From Streptomyces griseicoloratus (GTDB taxonomy: Bacteria; Actinomycetota; Actinomycetes; Streptomycetales; Streptomycetaceae), in the NCBI RefSeq assembly GCF_014534645.1, contig NZ_JACVQF010000220.1, forward strand, positions 186,001 through 250,000: a DNA stretch of 64,000 nucleotides, written 5' to 3'. The stretch's first letter is position 1. Every line of letters begins with the position of its first letter. The position numbers were made by a program, and so were the translations under genes. The notes under the pieces were generated by a model, which was given only the letters and a program-made list of their open reading frames with translations, ran no database searches and was not told the DNA's origin. Below, in pieces: positions 17,886-26,803 of the stretch.

Positions 17886-18461
17886 ATGGCCGTACTGCAG
17901 CAGGAGCTGACCCTGGGCGAGGCTGCCGACCAGCTCGCCCGTGCACTGCCTGGCCACCGCGTGGAGATTCTCCAGGGGAGGCTCACTGTGACACCGCCGC
18001 CGGACGGCTCGCATCAGCTCGCACTGACCAAACTCGGCAGGGCGTTCGACCGTGCCGGGATCGTTGAGACCGGGCAGGAGTACGTCCAGGGGGTCGGGCT
18101 CTGGCTGCCGACATTGCCGGCGGACTTCGCGATCCCTGATTTCTCCGTCGTCGACGAGGACTTCCGCGACGCCCACGTCACCAAGAACTACTACGCGCCG
18201 AACGTCTTCCGCCTGGTCGTCGAGATCACCTCGTCCAACTGGTCCGACGACCTCGGCCCCAAGGTCGAGTGTTACGCCCAGGCCGGCATCCCGGCCTACC
18301 TGATCGTGGACCGCAAGCACGACGAGGTCCTGCTCTACACCGAACCGGCCGACGGCAAGTACCCCGACCCTCAGCGTTTCAAGCGCGGCCAGGACGTGGC
18401 CGTGCCCGAGTCAGTCAGTGTGCGCGTCGAGCTCTCCGTGGACACGCTTCTCGACGGCTGA
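17886..18461 (+). CDS. Uma2-family (DUF820) protein, PD-(D/E)XK nuclease fold
   Basis: Member of a family abundant in streptomycetes and cyanobacteria with a restriction-endonuclease-like fold; the cellular role is not established. The ATG at 17886 follows AAAGGAGG and gives 191 aa. Conserved features are VEILQGRLTVTPPPDGSHQ, FAIPDFSVVDED, LVVEITSSNW followed by a basic residue, CYAQAGIPAYLIVD and a C-terminal beta-rich half. The Asp, Glu and downstream Lys fit a nuclease active site. A second copy lies at 45295. It stands alone, 92 bp after the mutase gene. Confidence 0.85.
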   Translation: MAVLQQELTLGEAADQLARALPGHRVEILQGRLTVTPPPDGSHQLALTKLGRAFDRAGIVETGQEYVQGVGLWLPTLPADFAIPDFSVVDEDFRDAHVTKNYYAPNVFRLVVEITSSNWSDDLGPKVECYAQAGIPAYLIVDRKHDEVLLYTEPADGKYPDPQRFKRGQDVAVPESVSVRVELSVDTLLDG

Positions 18462-18504
18462 AACACCGGCGCGGAGTGTCGTACCCCCGTGCGAAACTCC
18501 CTCC

Positions 18505-19158
18505 ATGTTCGGCGTGATCGACCTTCCCACCTACCTGGCAGGACTCGTCCTCATCGTCCTGCTTCCCGGGCCCAACTCCCTCTACGTCCTCTCCGTAGCC
18601 GCCCGCAAGGGCGTGCGCACCGGCTACGCGGCGGCGGCCGGTGTCTTCACCGGGGACACGATCCTGATGACGCTGGCGGCGCTCGGCGCGGCCTCCGTGC
18701 TCACCACGACGCCGCTGCTGTTCCTGGTGGTGAAGTACGCCGGTGCCGCCTACCTCGCGTGGATGGCGTACGGGATGCTGCGCTCGGCGTGGAGCATGTG
18801 GAAGGCGCGGGGCGAGAGGGCGGCGGCCGAGACGCCGGCCGCCGCCCCGTCCGGCGGGGAACACCCCTACCGGCGCGCCCTGGTGGTGTCGCTGTTCAAC
18901 CCGAAGGCGATCCTCTTCCTGATCTCCTTCTTCGTGCAGTTCGTCGACCCGGGCTACGCCTACCCCGCGCTCTCCTTCGTCGTGCTCGGCGCCCTGCTCC
19001 AGACGGCCAGCTTCCTCTACCTGTCGCTGCTGATATTCGGCGGCACCCGCCTGGCCGAAGCCTTCCGCCGCAGGCGGCGGCTGGCGGCCGGCGCCACCTC
19101 GGCCGCGGGCGCGCTGTTCCTCGGCTTCGCGGTGAAGCTGTCGCTGGCGAGCGCCTAG
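18505..19158 (+). CDS. LysE-family amino acid exporter
   Basis: Inner-membrane efflux protein of the LysE/RhtB type, 217 aa from the ATG at 18505. The N-terminal helix holds the signature LPGPNSLYVLSVAARKGVRTGY, the family P-G-P-N followed by a basic loop. Six hydrophobic helices can be traced, with a charged, Ala-rich loop (residues about 110-130) and the second-half motif LFNPKAILFLISFFVQFV. Among relatives it looks most like leucine/neutral amino acid exporters, but substrate cannot be read from the sequence. It is 43 bp after the Uma2 gene and converges with 19170. Confidence 0.9.
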   Translation: MFGVIDLPTYLAGLVLIVLLPGPNSLYVLSVAARKGVRTGYAAAAGVFTGDTILMTLAALGAASVLTTTPLLFLVVKYAGAAYLAWMAYGMLRSAWSMWKARGERAAAETPAAAPSGGEHPYRRALVVSLFNPKAILFLISFFVQFVDPGYAYPALSFVVLGALLQTASFLYLSLLIFGGTRLAEAFRRRRRLAAGATSAAGALFLGFAVKLSLASA

Positions 19159-19169
19159 CGGGCGGCCTG

Positions 19170-20174
19170 TTACGGCCTCGGCCGAGTCCCCTGGGCCGCC
19201 CGGGCCCGCTGCTCCGCCCGGTACCGGCGCACGGCCCGGGTGACGACCGGCGGCAGCAGGTCCAGGGCGAGACGGCGGGCGCGGGCCCGGGGAGCCGGCG
19301 GCCGCGCCGGACCGGTCGCCTTCGCCCCGGCCGGCCGCGCCGGGGCGCCGGACGCAGCCGCGCCCGAACCCCGGTCCGGTCCGGGGCCGGTGGCGGCCGC
19401 CGGTGCCGCGGGCCGTCGCGAGCGGGGCAGCGACGGCGGCCGCATCCCCTGCGCCTTGGCGCGGGCCCGGACCAGCCGGTGCCCGGCGGCCCGCTCCACG
19501 GTCACCCCGCAGTCGTCGCGCTCGCGCAGCGCGGCGAGCAATCGTTCCTGCACCGGCTCGGGATCGCCCCAGGTGCCGTACAGCTTCTGGCTGCTCAGGC
19601 AGACGGGACGCAGCCCCCGGTTGAGCACGGCCTCCCAGGCGGCGACGGCGACACCCGGGGTGTGCTCGGTGCGGAAGTCGTCGAGCACGACGATGCCGTC
19701 GGGCAGCAGCAGGTCGCGGGCCGCGCCGATGTCGCCCTGGACGTGCTCGTACAGGTGAGAGGCGTCGATGTGGACGAACCGGCAGGTGCCGGGAGCGACC
19801 TCGTCGACGATCGCGGAGCTGGGGGCCTGGACGATCGTCGGCAGGGTGTCGTGGAAGGTGAGGTAGTTGCGTTCGAACGCCTGCCGGGTGAGCGAGGAGT
19901 ACGACCGCGCCAGCTCGGCCCGGTTCGCCTCGTCCGGCGCATCGGTCCCGAACAGGTCGCAGACGGTCAGTCTCTCGCCGTCCCGCAGGTGGTGGCCCAA
20001 CAGGATCGCGCTCTTGCCCATGTAGGCGCCCAGCTCCAGCAGGTCGCCGCGGATCTCCCGCGACTCCTGCCAGTCCAGGAACCAGGAGAACAGCACCTGG
20101 TCGAGCGGCCAGAACCAGCCCGGGACGTCGTTCAGCTCACTGGGGTCCTTGTGCGTAGCTTGCGCAGTCGCCAT
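19170..20174 (-). CDS. Class I SAM-dependent methyltransferase with low-complexity C-terminal extension
   Basis: Methyltransferase-24 type fold, 334 aa from the ATG at 20174. The SAM-binding motif is DLLELGAYMGKSAILLG (about residues 44-60), and the typical HIDASHLYEHVQGDI and LLLPDGIVVLDDF motifs follow. The last 110 residues form a Pro/Ala/Arg-rich extension without recognisable domain. Together with the 21450 gene it gives two methyltransferases of the same type beside glycan genes, suggesting O-methylation of the surface polymer or its precursors. It ends 11 bp from the convergent exporter gene. Confidence 0.85.
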   Translation of the reverse strand: MATAQATHKDPSELNDVPGWFWPLDQVLFSWFLDWQESREIRGDLLELGAYMGKSAILLGHHLRDGERLTVCDLFGTDAPDEANRAELARSYSSLTRQAFERNYLTFHDTLPTIVQAPSSAIVDEVAPGTCRFVHIDASHLYEHVQGDIGAARDLLLPDGIVVLDDFRTEHTPGVAVAAWEAVLNRGLRPVCLSSQKLYGTWGDPEPVQERLLAALRERDDCGVTVERAAGHRLVRARAKAQGMRPPSLPRSRRPAAPAAATGPGPDRGSGAAASGAPARPAGAKATGPARPPAPRARARRLALDLLPPVVTRAVRRYRAEQRARAAQGTRPRP

Positions 20175-20251
20175 GAAGCGAGCATGCCCGCTTCATGGCC
20201 GGAAAGCGGTCAGCGCGCGCAATCTTCTGGGCGGAATATCGCACGATTCGC

Positions 20252-21406
20252 TCAACGTGTCCGGGACAGCACCGTCCGCAGCCGCGGCGTCAGCGGCTTC
20301 TCGACGAACCGGTGCAGCAGCCAGGCCAGCACCAGCATCGCGGCCACCGTCAGTGCGAAGGTCGCCGCCGACGGCACGTGCAGACCCCGGTGCAGGGCAC
20401 GGATCACCACCCAGCCCAGATGCTCGTGGACCAGGTAGAAGGGGTACGTCAGCGCCCCGGCCACCGTCAGCCAGCGCCAGTTCACCCGGCTCAGCCAGCC
20501 CAGCGCGATCGCCGCCACCGCCACGAAACCGAAGGCGACGACGAGGACGATGCCGAACGTGGTGCGGTGCGCGAAGGCGTTCGGGTCGGAGGCGTTCCAC
20601 AGCTCGCCCACCGCGTAGTGCTGCCCGATCAGGAAGCTCACCGCCGTGATGCCCCACGCGTGGGCGTCCCGCCGGTCGCGGTGGACGAGGTACAGGCCGA
20701 TGCCGCCGACGAAGAACGGGGCGTACTCCGGCATCAGCACCAGGTCGAGCAGCGGCTCGTGCGCGGCCTGCGCGAGCGCCGCCGCCAGCAGCCAGCCGGC
20801 GCAGAACAGCACGACGCGCCGGCGGTTCGCGCCGGGCAGGACGACGCACAGCGCGAACAGCGCGTAGAAGCGCACCTCCACCCACAGCGTCCAGCACACG
20901 CCCAGCACCCGGTCCGCGCCCAGTGGCTGCTGCAGCATCGTCAGGTTGACCAGGGCATCGCTCGGCGACACCGCGTCGTAGGCGACCACCGGAAGCGCGA
21001 ACACCGCCGTGACCAGGACGACCGCCACCCAGTAGGCCGGCATCAGCCGGGACACGCGGGAGGCGAAGAACGACGTCAGGGACCGCCCCCAGCCGCTCAG
21101 GCAGATCACGAACCCGCTGATCACGAAGAAGACCTGGACACCGAGGCAGCCGTAGGCGAACAGCGTGTGCAGCGTCGGGAACTGGAACTTCGGCGAGCTG
21201 CCCCAGGCGTCGGTGACGTACCCGCCGCGTCCGCCGTAGTGGTACGCCGCCACCATCAGCGCGGCCACCAGCCGCAGCCCGTCCAGGGCCCGCAGCCGTC
21301 CGCCCGGGCCGGCCTTCGGGGCCCCCGGTGCCGGTGCGGGCGGGGAGGGGGCCGCCGTGGGCGTCCCGGGCCGCGCTGTCGACGTGCTCACGACCGTCTC
21401 GGTCAC
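20252..21406 (-). CDS. Membrane acyltransferase, family 3 (OafA-like)
   Basis: Integral membrane acyltransferase expected to O-acylate a surface sugar. The GTG at 21406 has AAGGAG ten bases upstream. The 384-aa protein has a Pro/Ala-rich cytoplasmic tail of about 35 residues, then LRALDGLRLVAALMVAAYHYG, where the LRALDGLR motif and the His are family hallmarks, and about ten membrane helices, with FVISGFVICLSGWG after the second helix. It lies between the two methyltransferase genes and is probably part of the same polymer-modifying operon. Acyl donor and acceptor cannot be read from sequence. Confidence 0.9.
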   Translation of the reverse strand: MTETVVSTSTARPGTPTAAPSPPAPAPGAPKAGPGGRLRALDGLRLVAALMVAAYHYGGRGGYVTDAWGSSPKFQFPTLHTLFAYGCLGVQVFFVISGFVICLSGWGRSLTSFFASRVSRLMPAYWVAVVLVTAVFALPVVAYDAVSPSDALVNLTMLQQPLGADRVLGVCWTLWVEVRFYALFALCVVLPGANRRRVVLFCAGWLLAAALAQAAHEPLLDLVLMPEYAPFFVGGIGLYLVHRDRRDAHAWGITAVSFLIGQHYAVGELWNASDPNAFAHRTTFGIVLVVAFGFVAVAAIALGWLSRVNWRWLTVAGALTYPFYLVHEHLGWVVIRALHRGLHVPSAATFALTVAAMLVLAWLLHRFVEKPLTPRLRTVLSRTR

Positions 21407-21449
21407 GTTCGTACTTCTCCTTAGACCGCTCTCCGGTCGGTGTCGGTGC

Positions 21450-22397
21450 TCAGGACGCCCGCAGGTACGCCGAGTGGGCCGCCTTGCCCAGGTACGTGAA
21501 GCGGGTGTCGCCCTTCAGGTGGTCGTCCAGGGCGTTCTTGATGCCCGGCCAGTGCGGGTCGCCGTAGTCGTCCAGCACGACGACCGCGCCGGGCGCGGCG
21601 ATCTCCTCGGCCCACTCCAGGTCCTGGGCGACGCCCTTGGCCGAGTGGTCGCCGTCCACGACGATCACGCCGTAACGGCGGTCGGAGACGGCCGCCCGGG
21701 TCTCGGGGTCCTCGGAGAAGCCCTGCTGGATCCGCGCCGCGGCCCCCGCCGGACCGGCGAGGCCGAGGTTGGTGCGGACGGCGTGCTCGTCGACCGGGGC
21801 CCCGGTGGGGTCGGGGCGCTGCTCCGTGCCGGGCTGGAGCTGCACGCCGGCGAAGGGGTCGACGATGGTCAGGCTCGGGCTGCGGCCGTCGCGCTCCATC
21901 ATCCGCACGAGCCCGGCGGAGAACATGCCGTACAGCGTGCCGATCTCCAGGATCTCGTCGTTCGGCGGGTCGAGCAGCGGGATCGTGCCGAGCTTGCCGC
22001 AGATGTTCATGGTGCCGCCCGCGATCCGGCCCACGCCCAGCGACTCCAGCGCCACGAGCAGCCGGAAGGCGGCGGCGACGTTGCGCACCGCCGCGTCACG
22101 GTCGCCGGACAGGGCCGCGACCTCGGCGTACAGGCGCTCCAGCGGGGCCTCGGCCACCATGCGGGAGATACCGCGCCCGCGGGGACCGAGGAGCAGTTCG
22201 AAGGTGAGCTGCCGGCGCTGCAGCAGCTCGACGTCACGCACCAGCTGCTCGCTGCCCGAGCCGCCCGCCGCCCCCCGGTCGGTGGCGCGCCGGACCGCCG
22301 AGCGGACCTGCCGCTCGATGCGCTGGTCGATGAGGTCGGCGACCGGGCGCAGCAGACGCCGGGAAACCGAACTGCGGAGCAGGGAACGGCTGTTCAT
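21450..22397 (-). CDS. Class I SAM-dependent methyltransferase
   Basis: 315 aa from the ATG at 22397. An N-terminal helical region (about 120 residues) precedes a methyltransferase-24 fold: EILEIGTLYGMFSAGLVRMM, LTIVDPFAG, GVIVVDGDHSAKGVAQDLEW and GAVVVLDDYGDPHWPGI. It is similar in type to the 19170 product but not obviously a recent duplicate. It is 43 bp upstream of the acyltransferase gene and likely cotranscribed. The 212 bp between it and the glycosyltransferase gene contain short GC-rich direct repeats (GGCCGCCGTCGCGCCCC at about 22557-22610). Confidence 0.85.
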   Translation of the reverse strand: MNSRSLLRSSVSRRLLRPVADLIDQRIERQVRSAVRRATDRGAAGGSGSEQLVRDVELLQRRQLTFELLLGPRGRGISRMVAEAPLERLYAEVAALSGDRDAAVRNVAAAFRLLVALESLGVGRIAGGTMNICGKLGTIPLLDPPNDEILEIGTLYGMFSAGLVRMMERDGRSPSLTIVDPFAGVQLQPGTEQRPDPTGAPVDEHAVRTNLGLAGPAGAAARIQQGFSEDPETRAAVSDRRYGVIVVDGDHSAKGVAQDLEWAEEIAAPGAVVVLDDYGDPHWPGIKNALDDHLKGDTRFTYLGKAAHSAYLRAS

Positions 22398-22609
22398 GGA
22401 CCAAGGACCTCAATCCGTCACGGAGTTGAACGTGAGTACGAGGAACATGCGTGGGGTGGGTGGGGCAAAGGCTAGGCAAGGGCCCGCCCAGGAGAAGAAC
22501 AACTGAGCGGGCCATCAGGGGAACTTCTGCGGAACTCCGGGTGTCGGGCCGGGGGCGGCCGCCGTCGCGCCCCCGCCGGCCGCCGTCGCGCCCCCCGGCC
22601 GGCCGCCGC

Positions 22610-25276
22610 TCAGTCCCCCTTGCGCAGCCGTGCCGAGTGGTGGGTCACCTGTGCCCTGACCGACTCCTTGCGGGCCAGCTGCCGGATGGCGCGTCCGCGC
22701 GCACCGAGCAGGGCCGCCACCCGGGAGATCTCCGACCACACCCGGCCCCGGTCGCCGCCGGCGATCGCCGCCGCGGCCAGCAGCTGGCACGCCTCCTTGG
22801 CCTGGCCCCGGGCGGCGCGCAGCTCGGCCATGCCGATCAGTACGTCCACCGGCTGCCGGCGGCGCAGGATCTCGGTGCCCACGCGCAGGGCGTCCTCGAC
22901 GTTGCCCGTCCTGACGTGGCGCTTGAAGTCCTCGTTGAGGTGCCGGATCTGCTGCGGGATCACCGCCCGCAGCTCTTCGGGACCGCCGTCGTCCGCCGCC
23001 TCGCCGGCCTCCGCGGCAGCGGCGTCCTGCCGGTGCGGCATGTCACCCGGCCCGGGCAGGCCCAGCGCCGCCGTCATCCGCGCGGTGAACGCGGGGATGT
23101 CGAAGAGTTCCTCGACCTCCCGGTAGTCGTCCTCCGAGACCCGCTCGCCGAGCACGGCCCGCAGTGCCTCGAACGCCGCCCTCGGCGTGTAGTCGGCGAA
23201 GGACCGGTAGCCGGGCACCCCGTCCAGCACCTCGTGGGAGCCCACCCGCCGGTAGGTGACCACCCGCAGCCGCTGCTGGACCGCCTCGACCACGGACAGC
23301 GGCATCGGGTCGTCGACGGAGGAGAGGAAGAAGACGTCCGACGCGGCGAGTTCCTCGCGGACCCGCGCACGCGACAGCGCGCCCATCCAGGTCACCCGGT
23401 CGGAGATCAGCGTGGAGGAGGCGATCCGCGGGGTGCGGTGGCCGATCCACGCGAACCGCCACGGCAGTCCCTCGGCGTGCGCCAGCTCGGCGACCCGGGA
23501 GAAGATGTCGAGGCCCTTGCGGTCCTGCATGGAGCCGACCATCACGATCCGCGGCTCCGCGCCGGGGACGGCCCGCGCCCGTACCCGGTGGGCGTCCTGC
23601 GGGACGGTGTTGTAGACGACGACGGGATCGGTGACGCCGAGCCCGCGGAACATGTCGGCCTGGGCCGTCGACACGCACAGCACCTGGAGCTGCGGCAGCA
23701 GCCGGAGCATCTCCTTGTGGCGCAGGGTGTGGTGCTCGGCCTCGTAGGCCATGACGTGCTCGGTCTCGTGCGCGTACAGGAAGACTTTCCGGTCGTCGGA
23801 CACCAGTTCGCCCAGCAGTTCGTTGCCGATGGCCGAACGCCACAACGGTGCCAGGCTGTTGACGAGGACGACGTCGATGTCCTTCAGCGCGTCCAGGACG
23901 TCCTCGGTGCGGCAGTAGGCGCTCAGGTCGATGTAGCGGATGTCCACGGGGGAGTGCGCGAGCAGTGCCTGCGTGTACGTCAGGACGGGGATCGCCACAC
24001 CGGTGACGTAGCCGAAGCCGAGGCCGAGCACGGCCAGTGAGCGCGGCGGCGTCTGCCGGTCCCGTACGGCCCGCAGGGCGCGCTCGGCGCGGGTGCCGGA
24101 CCGCGCGGGCACGGCCCCGGCGGACTCGGAGGCAGCGCGGGGTTCGCGGACCTCGGCCTCCTCCACCACCGTGAGGATCCGCTCGGCCACGTCTTCGCGG
24201 AAGGTGAGGAAGTGGGTCAGCGGCTCGCCGGTGTTGTTGCCCGCGAACTTGCCCGTGCGGTGCAGCTGGCCCGCCACGTCGGCGAGTTCTCCGACGCTGC
24301 CGACGTTGCGCAGCAGCGCGTGGTTGACGGCCGGGAAGACGATGTTCAGCGGCGGCGGGCTGAACAGCACCAGCGGGACGCCGGCCCGCAGGGTCTGCAG
24401 ATAGGTCGTGGAGAAGAAGGTGACGGCCAGGTCGTAGGACTCCAGGCCGGCCGCGTCCAGCAGTGCCGACTCGTCGAGGACGGTGATCCCGGGCAGGCCC
24501 TCCAGCCACCTCAGGTGCCCGGACAGGGTCGAGGGGTGCGGCTTGACCGCGACCTCGCCGAACTCGGCGAGCGCCTCGCAGGCCGCCCGCAGGTACTCGC
24601 GGTGCTGACCGGCCGCCAGTTTGCGCTGGTCGCCCAGCGGCTGGTCGAGGACGATGATCCGCAGCGGGTCGCGGGAGGTGCGCGCCGGACGCGGCGCGGG
24701 ATTGTGCGCGGCCCGCACCAGGTCCGGGTCGTCGCTGTGGCCGAGGGCGCCGGTGATGTGGACGGCCGGGTCCGCGTCCGCCGTGCGGTACAGCAGGTGG
24801 TGGGCGGTGGCCGGTCCCCAGACGCACACGGCGGCGGGGTTGGAGGACCCGTAGTACCAGTTCTGGTCGCGCAGGCCGGGTCTGAGTCTCTTGTAGTGGA
24901 AGTCGAGGTGGCCGTCCTGGACCAGGACCACCGGCAGCGTGCCGGTGAGGGCGCGGGCGACCCTGCTGCCGCGCTGCGACTGGTCATTGAAGAGGATCAG
25001 CCGGTCGACGGCCTCGGCCCGCACGAACTCCGATATTCGGGGGCCCGTCTCCTCCAGGAACTGCGCGTGCGCCAGCGTCTCCTCCTCCCGGAAGAGATTG
25101 CGCACCCGCGTGCCGTCGAGCCGGGCCGAGGCCTCCTCCTCGATCCACCGCCCCACGTCTCCGTCGAGGTCGGCGGTGACCGGCAGGAAGGTGTGCTCCC
25201 GTGCGCCGGGGGCGTTCATGATCCGTGCGGTGAGACCGACACCGTTGCGGTTCTCGATGAAGACGGCGATACGCAT
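22610..25276 (-). CDS. Two-domain glycosyltransferase / capsule-type polymerase
   Basis: 888 aa from the ATG at 25276, chosen because the protein then opens with MRIAVFIENRNGVGL; an upstream ATG at 25327 adds an unlikely His-rich stretch. The N-terminal half resembles capsule or CDP-glycerol-type transferases: LILFNDQSQRGSRVAR, VVLVQDGHLDFHYKRL, VAVKPHPSTLSGHL and YDLAVTFFSTTYLQTL. The C-terminal half (about 420-790) is a GT4-like Rossmann glycosyltransferase with IVMVGSMQDRKGLDIFSRV and SDVFFLSSVDDPMPLSVVEA. A helical tail of about 100 residues follows. The combination suggests transfer of two different residues to one acceptor. It follows the 25469 gene by 192 bp. Confidence 0.85.
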   Translation of the reverse strand: MRIAVFIENRNGVGLTARIMNAPGAREHTFLPVTADLDGDVGRWIEEEASARLDGTRVRNLFREEETLAHAQFLEETGPRISEFVRAEAVDRLILFNDQSQRGSRVARALTGTLPVVLVQDGHLDFHYKRLRPGLRDQNWYYGSSNPAAVCVWGPATAHHLLYRTADADPAVHITGALGHSDDPDLVRAAHNPAPRPARTSRDPLRIIVLDQPLGDQRKLAAGQHREYLRAACEALAEFGEVAVKPHPSTLSGHLRWLEGLPGITVLDESALLDAAGLESYDLAVTFFSTTYLQTLRAGVPLVLFSPPPLNIVFPAVNHALLRNVGSVGELADVAGQLHRTGKFAGNNTGEPLTHFLTFREDVAERILTVVEEAEVREPRAASESAGAVPARSGTRAERALRAVRDRQTPPRSLAVLGLGFGYVTGVAIPVLTYTQALLAHSPVDIRYIDLSAYCRTEDVLDALKDIDVVLVNSLAPLWRSAIGNELLGELVSDDRKVFLYAHETEHVMAYEAEHHTLRHKEMLRLLPQLQVLCVSTAQADMFRGLGVTDPVVVYNTVPQDAHRVRARAVPGAEPRIVMVGSMQDRKGLDIFSRVAELAHAEGLPWRFAWIGHRTPRIASSTLISDRVTWMGALSRARVREELAASDVFFLSSVDDPMPLSVVEAVQQRLRVVTYRRVGSHEVLDGVPGYRSFADYTPRAAFEALRAVLGERVSEDDYREVEELFDIPAFTARMTAALGLPGPGDMPHRQDAAAAEAGEAADDGGPEELRAVIPQQIRHLNEDFKRHVRTGNVEDALRVGTEILRRRQPVDVLIGMAELRAARGQAKEACQLLAAAAIAGGDRGRVWSEISRVAALLGARGRAIRQLARKESVRAQVTHHSARLRKGD

Positions 25277-25468
25277 AGACAACCAGCCCAGTCCAAAGGG
25301 TCTGTGATGCAAGATGCACAGATGCACAGAGATGTGGTTTTTCCGAGGAGATTTCCCTGGGGGATCATCGCATGAGGAGTGACGACGAATGGGTGAAGGG
25401 AAAATGAACGGAGAGCGGGCTGGTCGATGACGAACTCCGCGTTCATGTTCCCGACACCGGGAATTACC

Positions 25469-26803
25469 TCATCGTTTGATCGAGCGCCGAATGGCCCGCG
25501 CCCGCCGTACCACCTTGCGTGCCGTGGAATTGTGCGGGAGGAATGCCAGCCGCTCCGGAATGCCGCCGGGCAGGCCCAGTGAGGTGAGCCGCCGCTTCTT
25601 GAAGTACCGCCGGGTGCGCGCGTTCAGACTGCTCCGCAGGTACTCCTCGGCCGCCGGCCGCAGCTCCGGCAGGATCTTCGGCTGCATCGCGAACCCGACG
25701 GCCCGCACCAGCGCGGCGAGGGCGTCGGTGTCCAGGCCCCGCCGCCCCTCGGCGACCGCGGCGGCGTCGGCCGGCTCGGGCAGCAGCGCGTCGACGATGG
25801 TCACGGGGACGCGGTTGCTGTTCTCGTACGGCGTCAGCCGGTCCAGCAGCAGGTCGGTGCCCACCCGGGCGACCGGCAGCCCGTACAGCGCGGACGCGGT
25901 GAGCAGGGCGGTCGAGAAGCAGCCGACGACCAGCGCCGGGCGCATCCGCTGGTACAGCACCTCCGCCAGGACCGGCGTGTCCAGCACCGTGAGCTCGACG
26001 CCCAGCTTCTCCGCCTCCTGCTCCAGGGTGCGGGCGAAGCGGGCCGGTGCCGTCGGGTGCGGCTTGAACACCACCCGGGTGTGACCGAGCCCGACGGCCC
26101 CCGTCAGCATCCGCACGTGCAGCCCCTCCTCCTCCTCGGCGGAGAGGATGCCCAGGGCCGACAGGTACTGGCCGAGCAGCAGCGCCGGCTCCTCGGCGTC
26201 CGGCAGACCGGTGCCGGTGTCCGCCAGCTCGGCCAGCACCTTGGTGAACGCGGTGGTCGGCACGGTCTCCGGTGCGACGCCGAACTCGGTCAGCAGCAGC
26301 GGCCTCAGCCCCGGCACCAGGTCCAGGTGGAGCAGCCGCTCCACCCGCGTGCCGACCAGCGGATCGAGCTTGTTGCGGGTGGGGCCGTAGCTCATCAGGC
26401 CGTCCGCGTAGACGGTGAGCGGCGCGTCGGTGAAGATCTGCGCCACCCCGAGCGCCGGGTGCACCTGGATCGACTCCACGGCGAGTGCCACGTCGTCGTC
26501 GCCGAGTCCCCAGGCCAGCCGCAGATACCGCTCCCACAGGGGCACGTCCTCCACCCGCGGCGACCAGCCGCCCGGATGGAAGGGGAAGATCGCCTCGTTC
26601 CACGACACCACGTCGTCGAACCGCGACCGCAGCCGCTCGAAGCCGGGCATCTCGTCCACGGACGGCGTCGTCTCGGGCGTCGCCGCGTTGTTGGAGACCA
26701 GCAGGATCCGCCGGTCGGCCGGGGCGAAGCAGCCCGCGTCGAGGGCCGCGGCGAGCGTGGCCGTGCCGTACAGCGTCGACGCCATGAAGATCTGCGTGGT
26801 CAC
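25469..26803 (-). CDS. Polysialyltransferase-family-like glycosyltransferase
   Basis: 444 aa from a GTG at 26803 that overlaps the upstream stop by four bases (GTGA). The protein opens MTTQIFMASTLYGTATLAAA and later carries TRVVFKPHPTAPARFART, a separating region, and RPALVVGCFSTALLTASALYG. The KPHP and FSTAL motifs are those I associate with bacterial alpha-2,8-polysialyltransferase-type enzymes, which use CMP-activated nonulosonic acids. This fits the CMP-sugar synthetase and NeuB-type synthase across the divergent promoter. The basic C-terminus (ARKVVRRARAIRRSIKR) may bind the membrane. Donor specificity is inferred. Confidence 0.8.
   Translation of the reverse strand: MTTQIFMASTLYGTATLAAALDAGCFAPADRRILLVSNNAATPETTPSVDEMPGFERLRSRFDDVVSWNEAIFPFHPGGWSPRVEDVPLWERYLRLAWGLGDDDVALAVESIQVHPALGVAQIFTDAPLTVYADGLMSYGPTRNKLDPLVGTRVERLLHLDLVPGLRPLLLTEFGVAPETVPTTAFTKVLAELADTGTGLPDAEEPALLLGQYLSALGILSAEEEEGLHVRMLTGAVGLGHTRVVFKPHPTAPARFARTLEQEAEKLGVELTVLDTPVLAEVLYQRMRPALVVGCFSTALLTASALYGLPVARVGTDLLLDRLTPYENSNRVPVTIVDALLPEPADAAAVAEGRRGLDTDALAALVRAVGFAMQPKILPELRPAAEEYLRSSLNARTRRYFKKRRLTSLGLPGGIPERLAFLPHNSTARKVVRRARAIRRSIKR

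Noticed and set aside
22451-24040. 529-aa frame antisense to the two-domain glycosyltransferase
   Set aside because: Arg/His/Asp-rich shadow without motifs, opposite a gene with clear transferase motifs.
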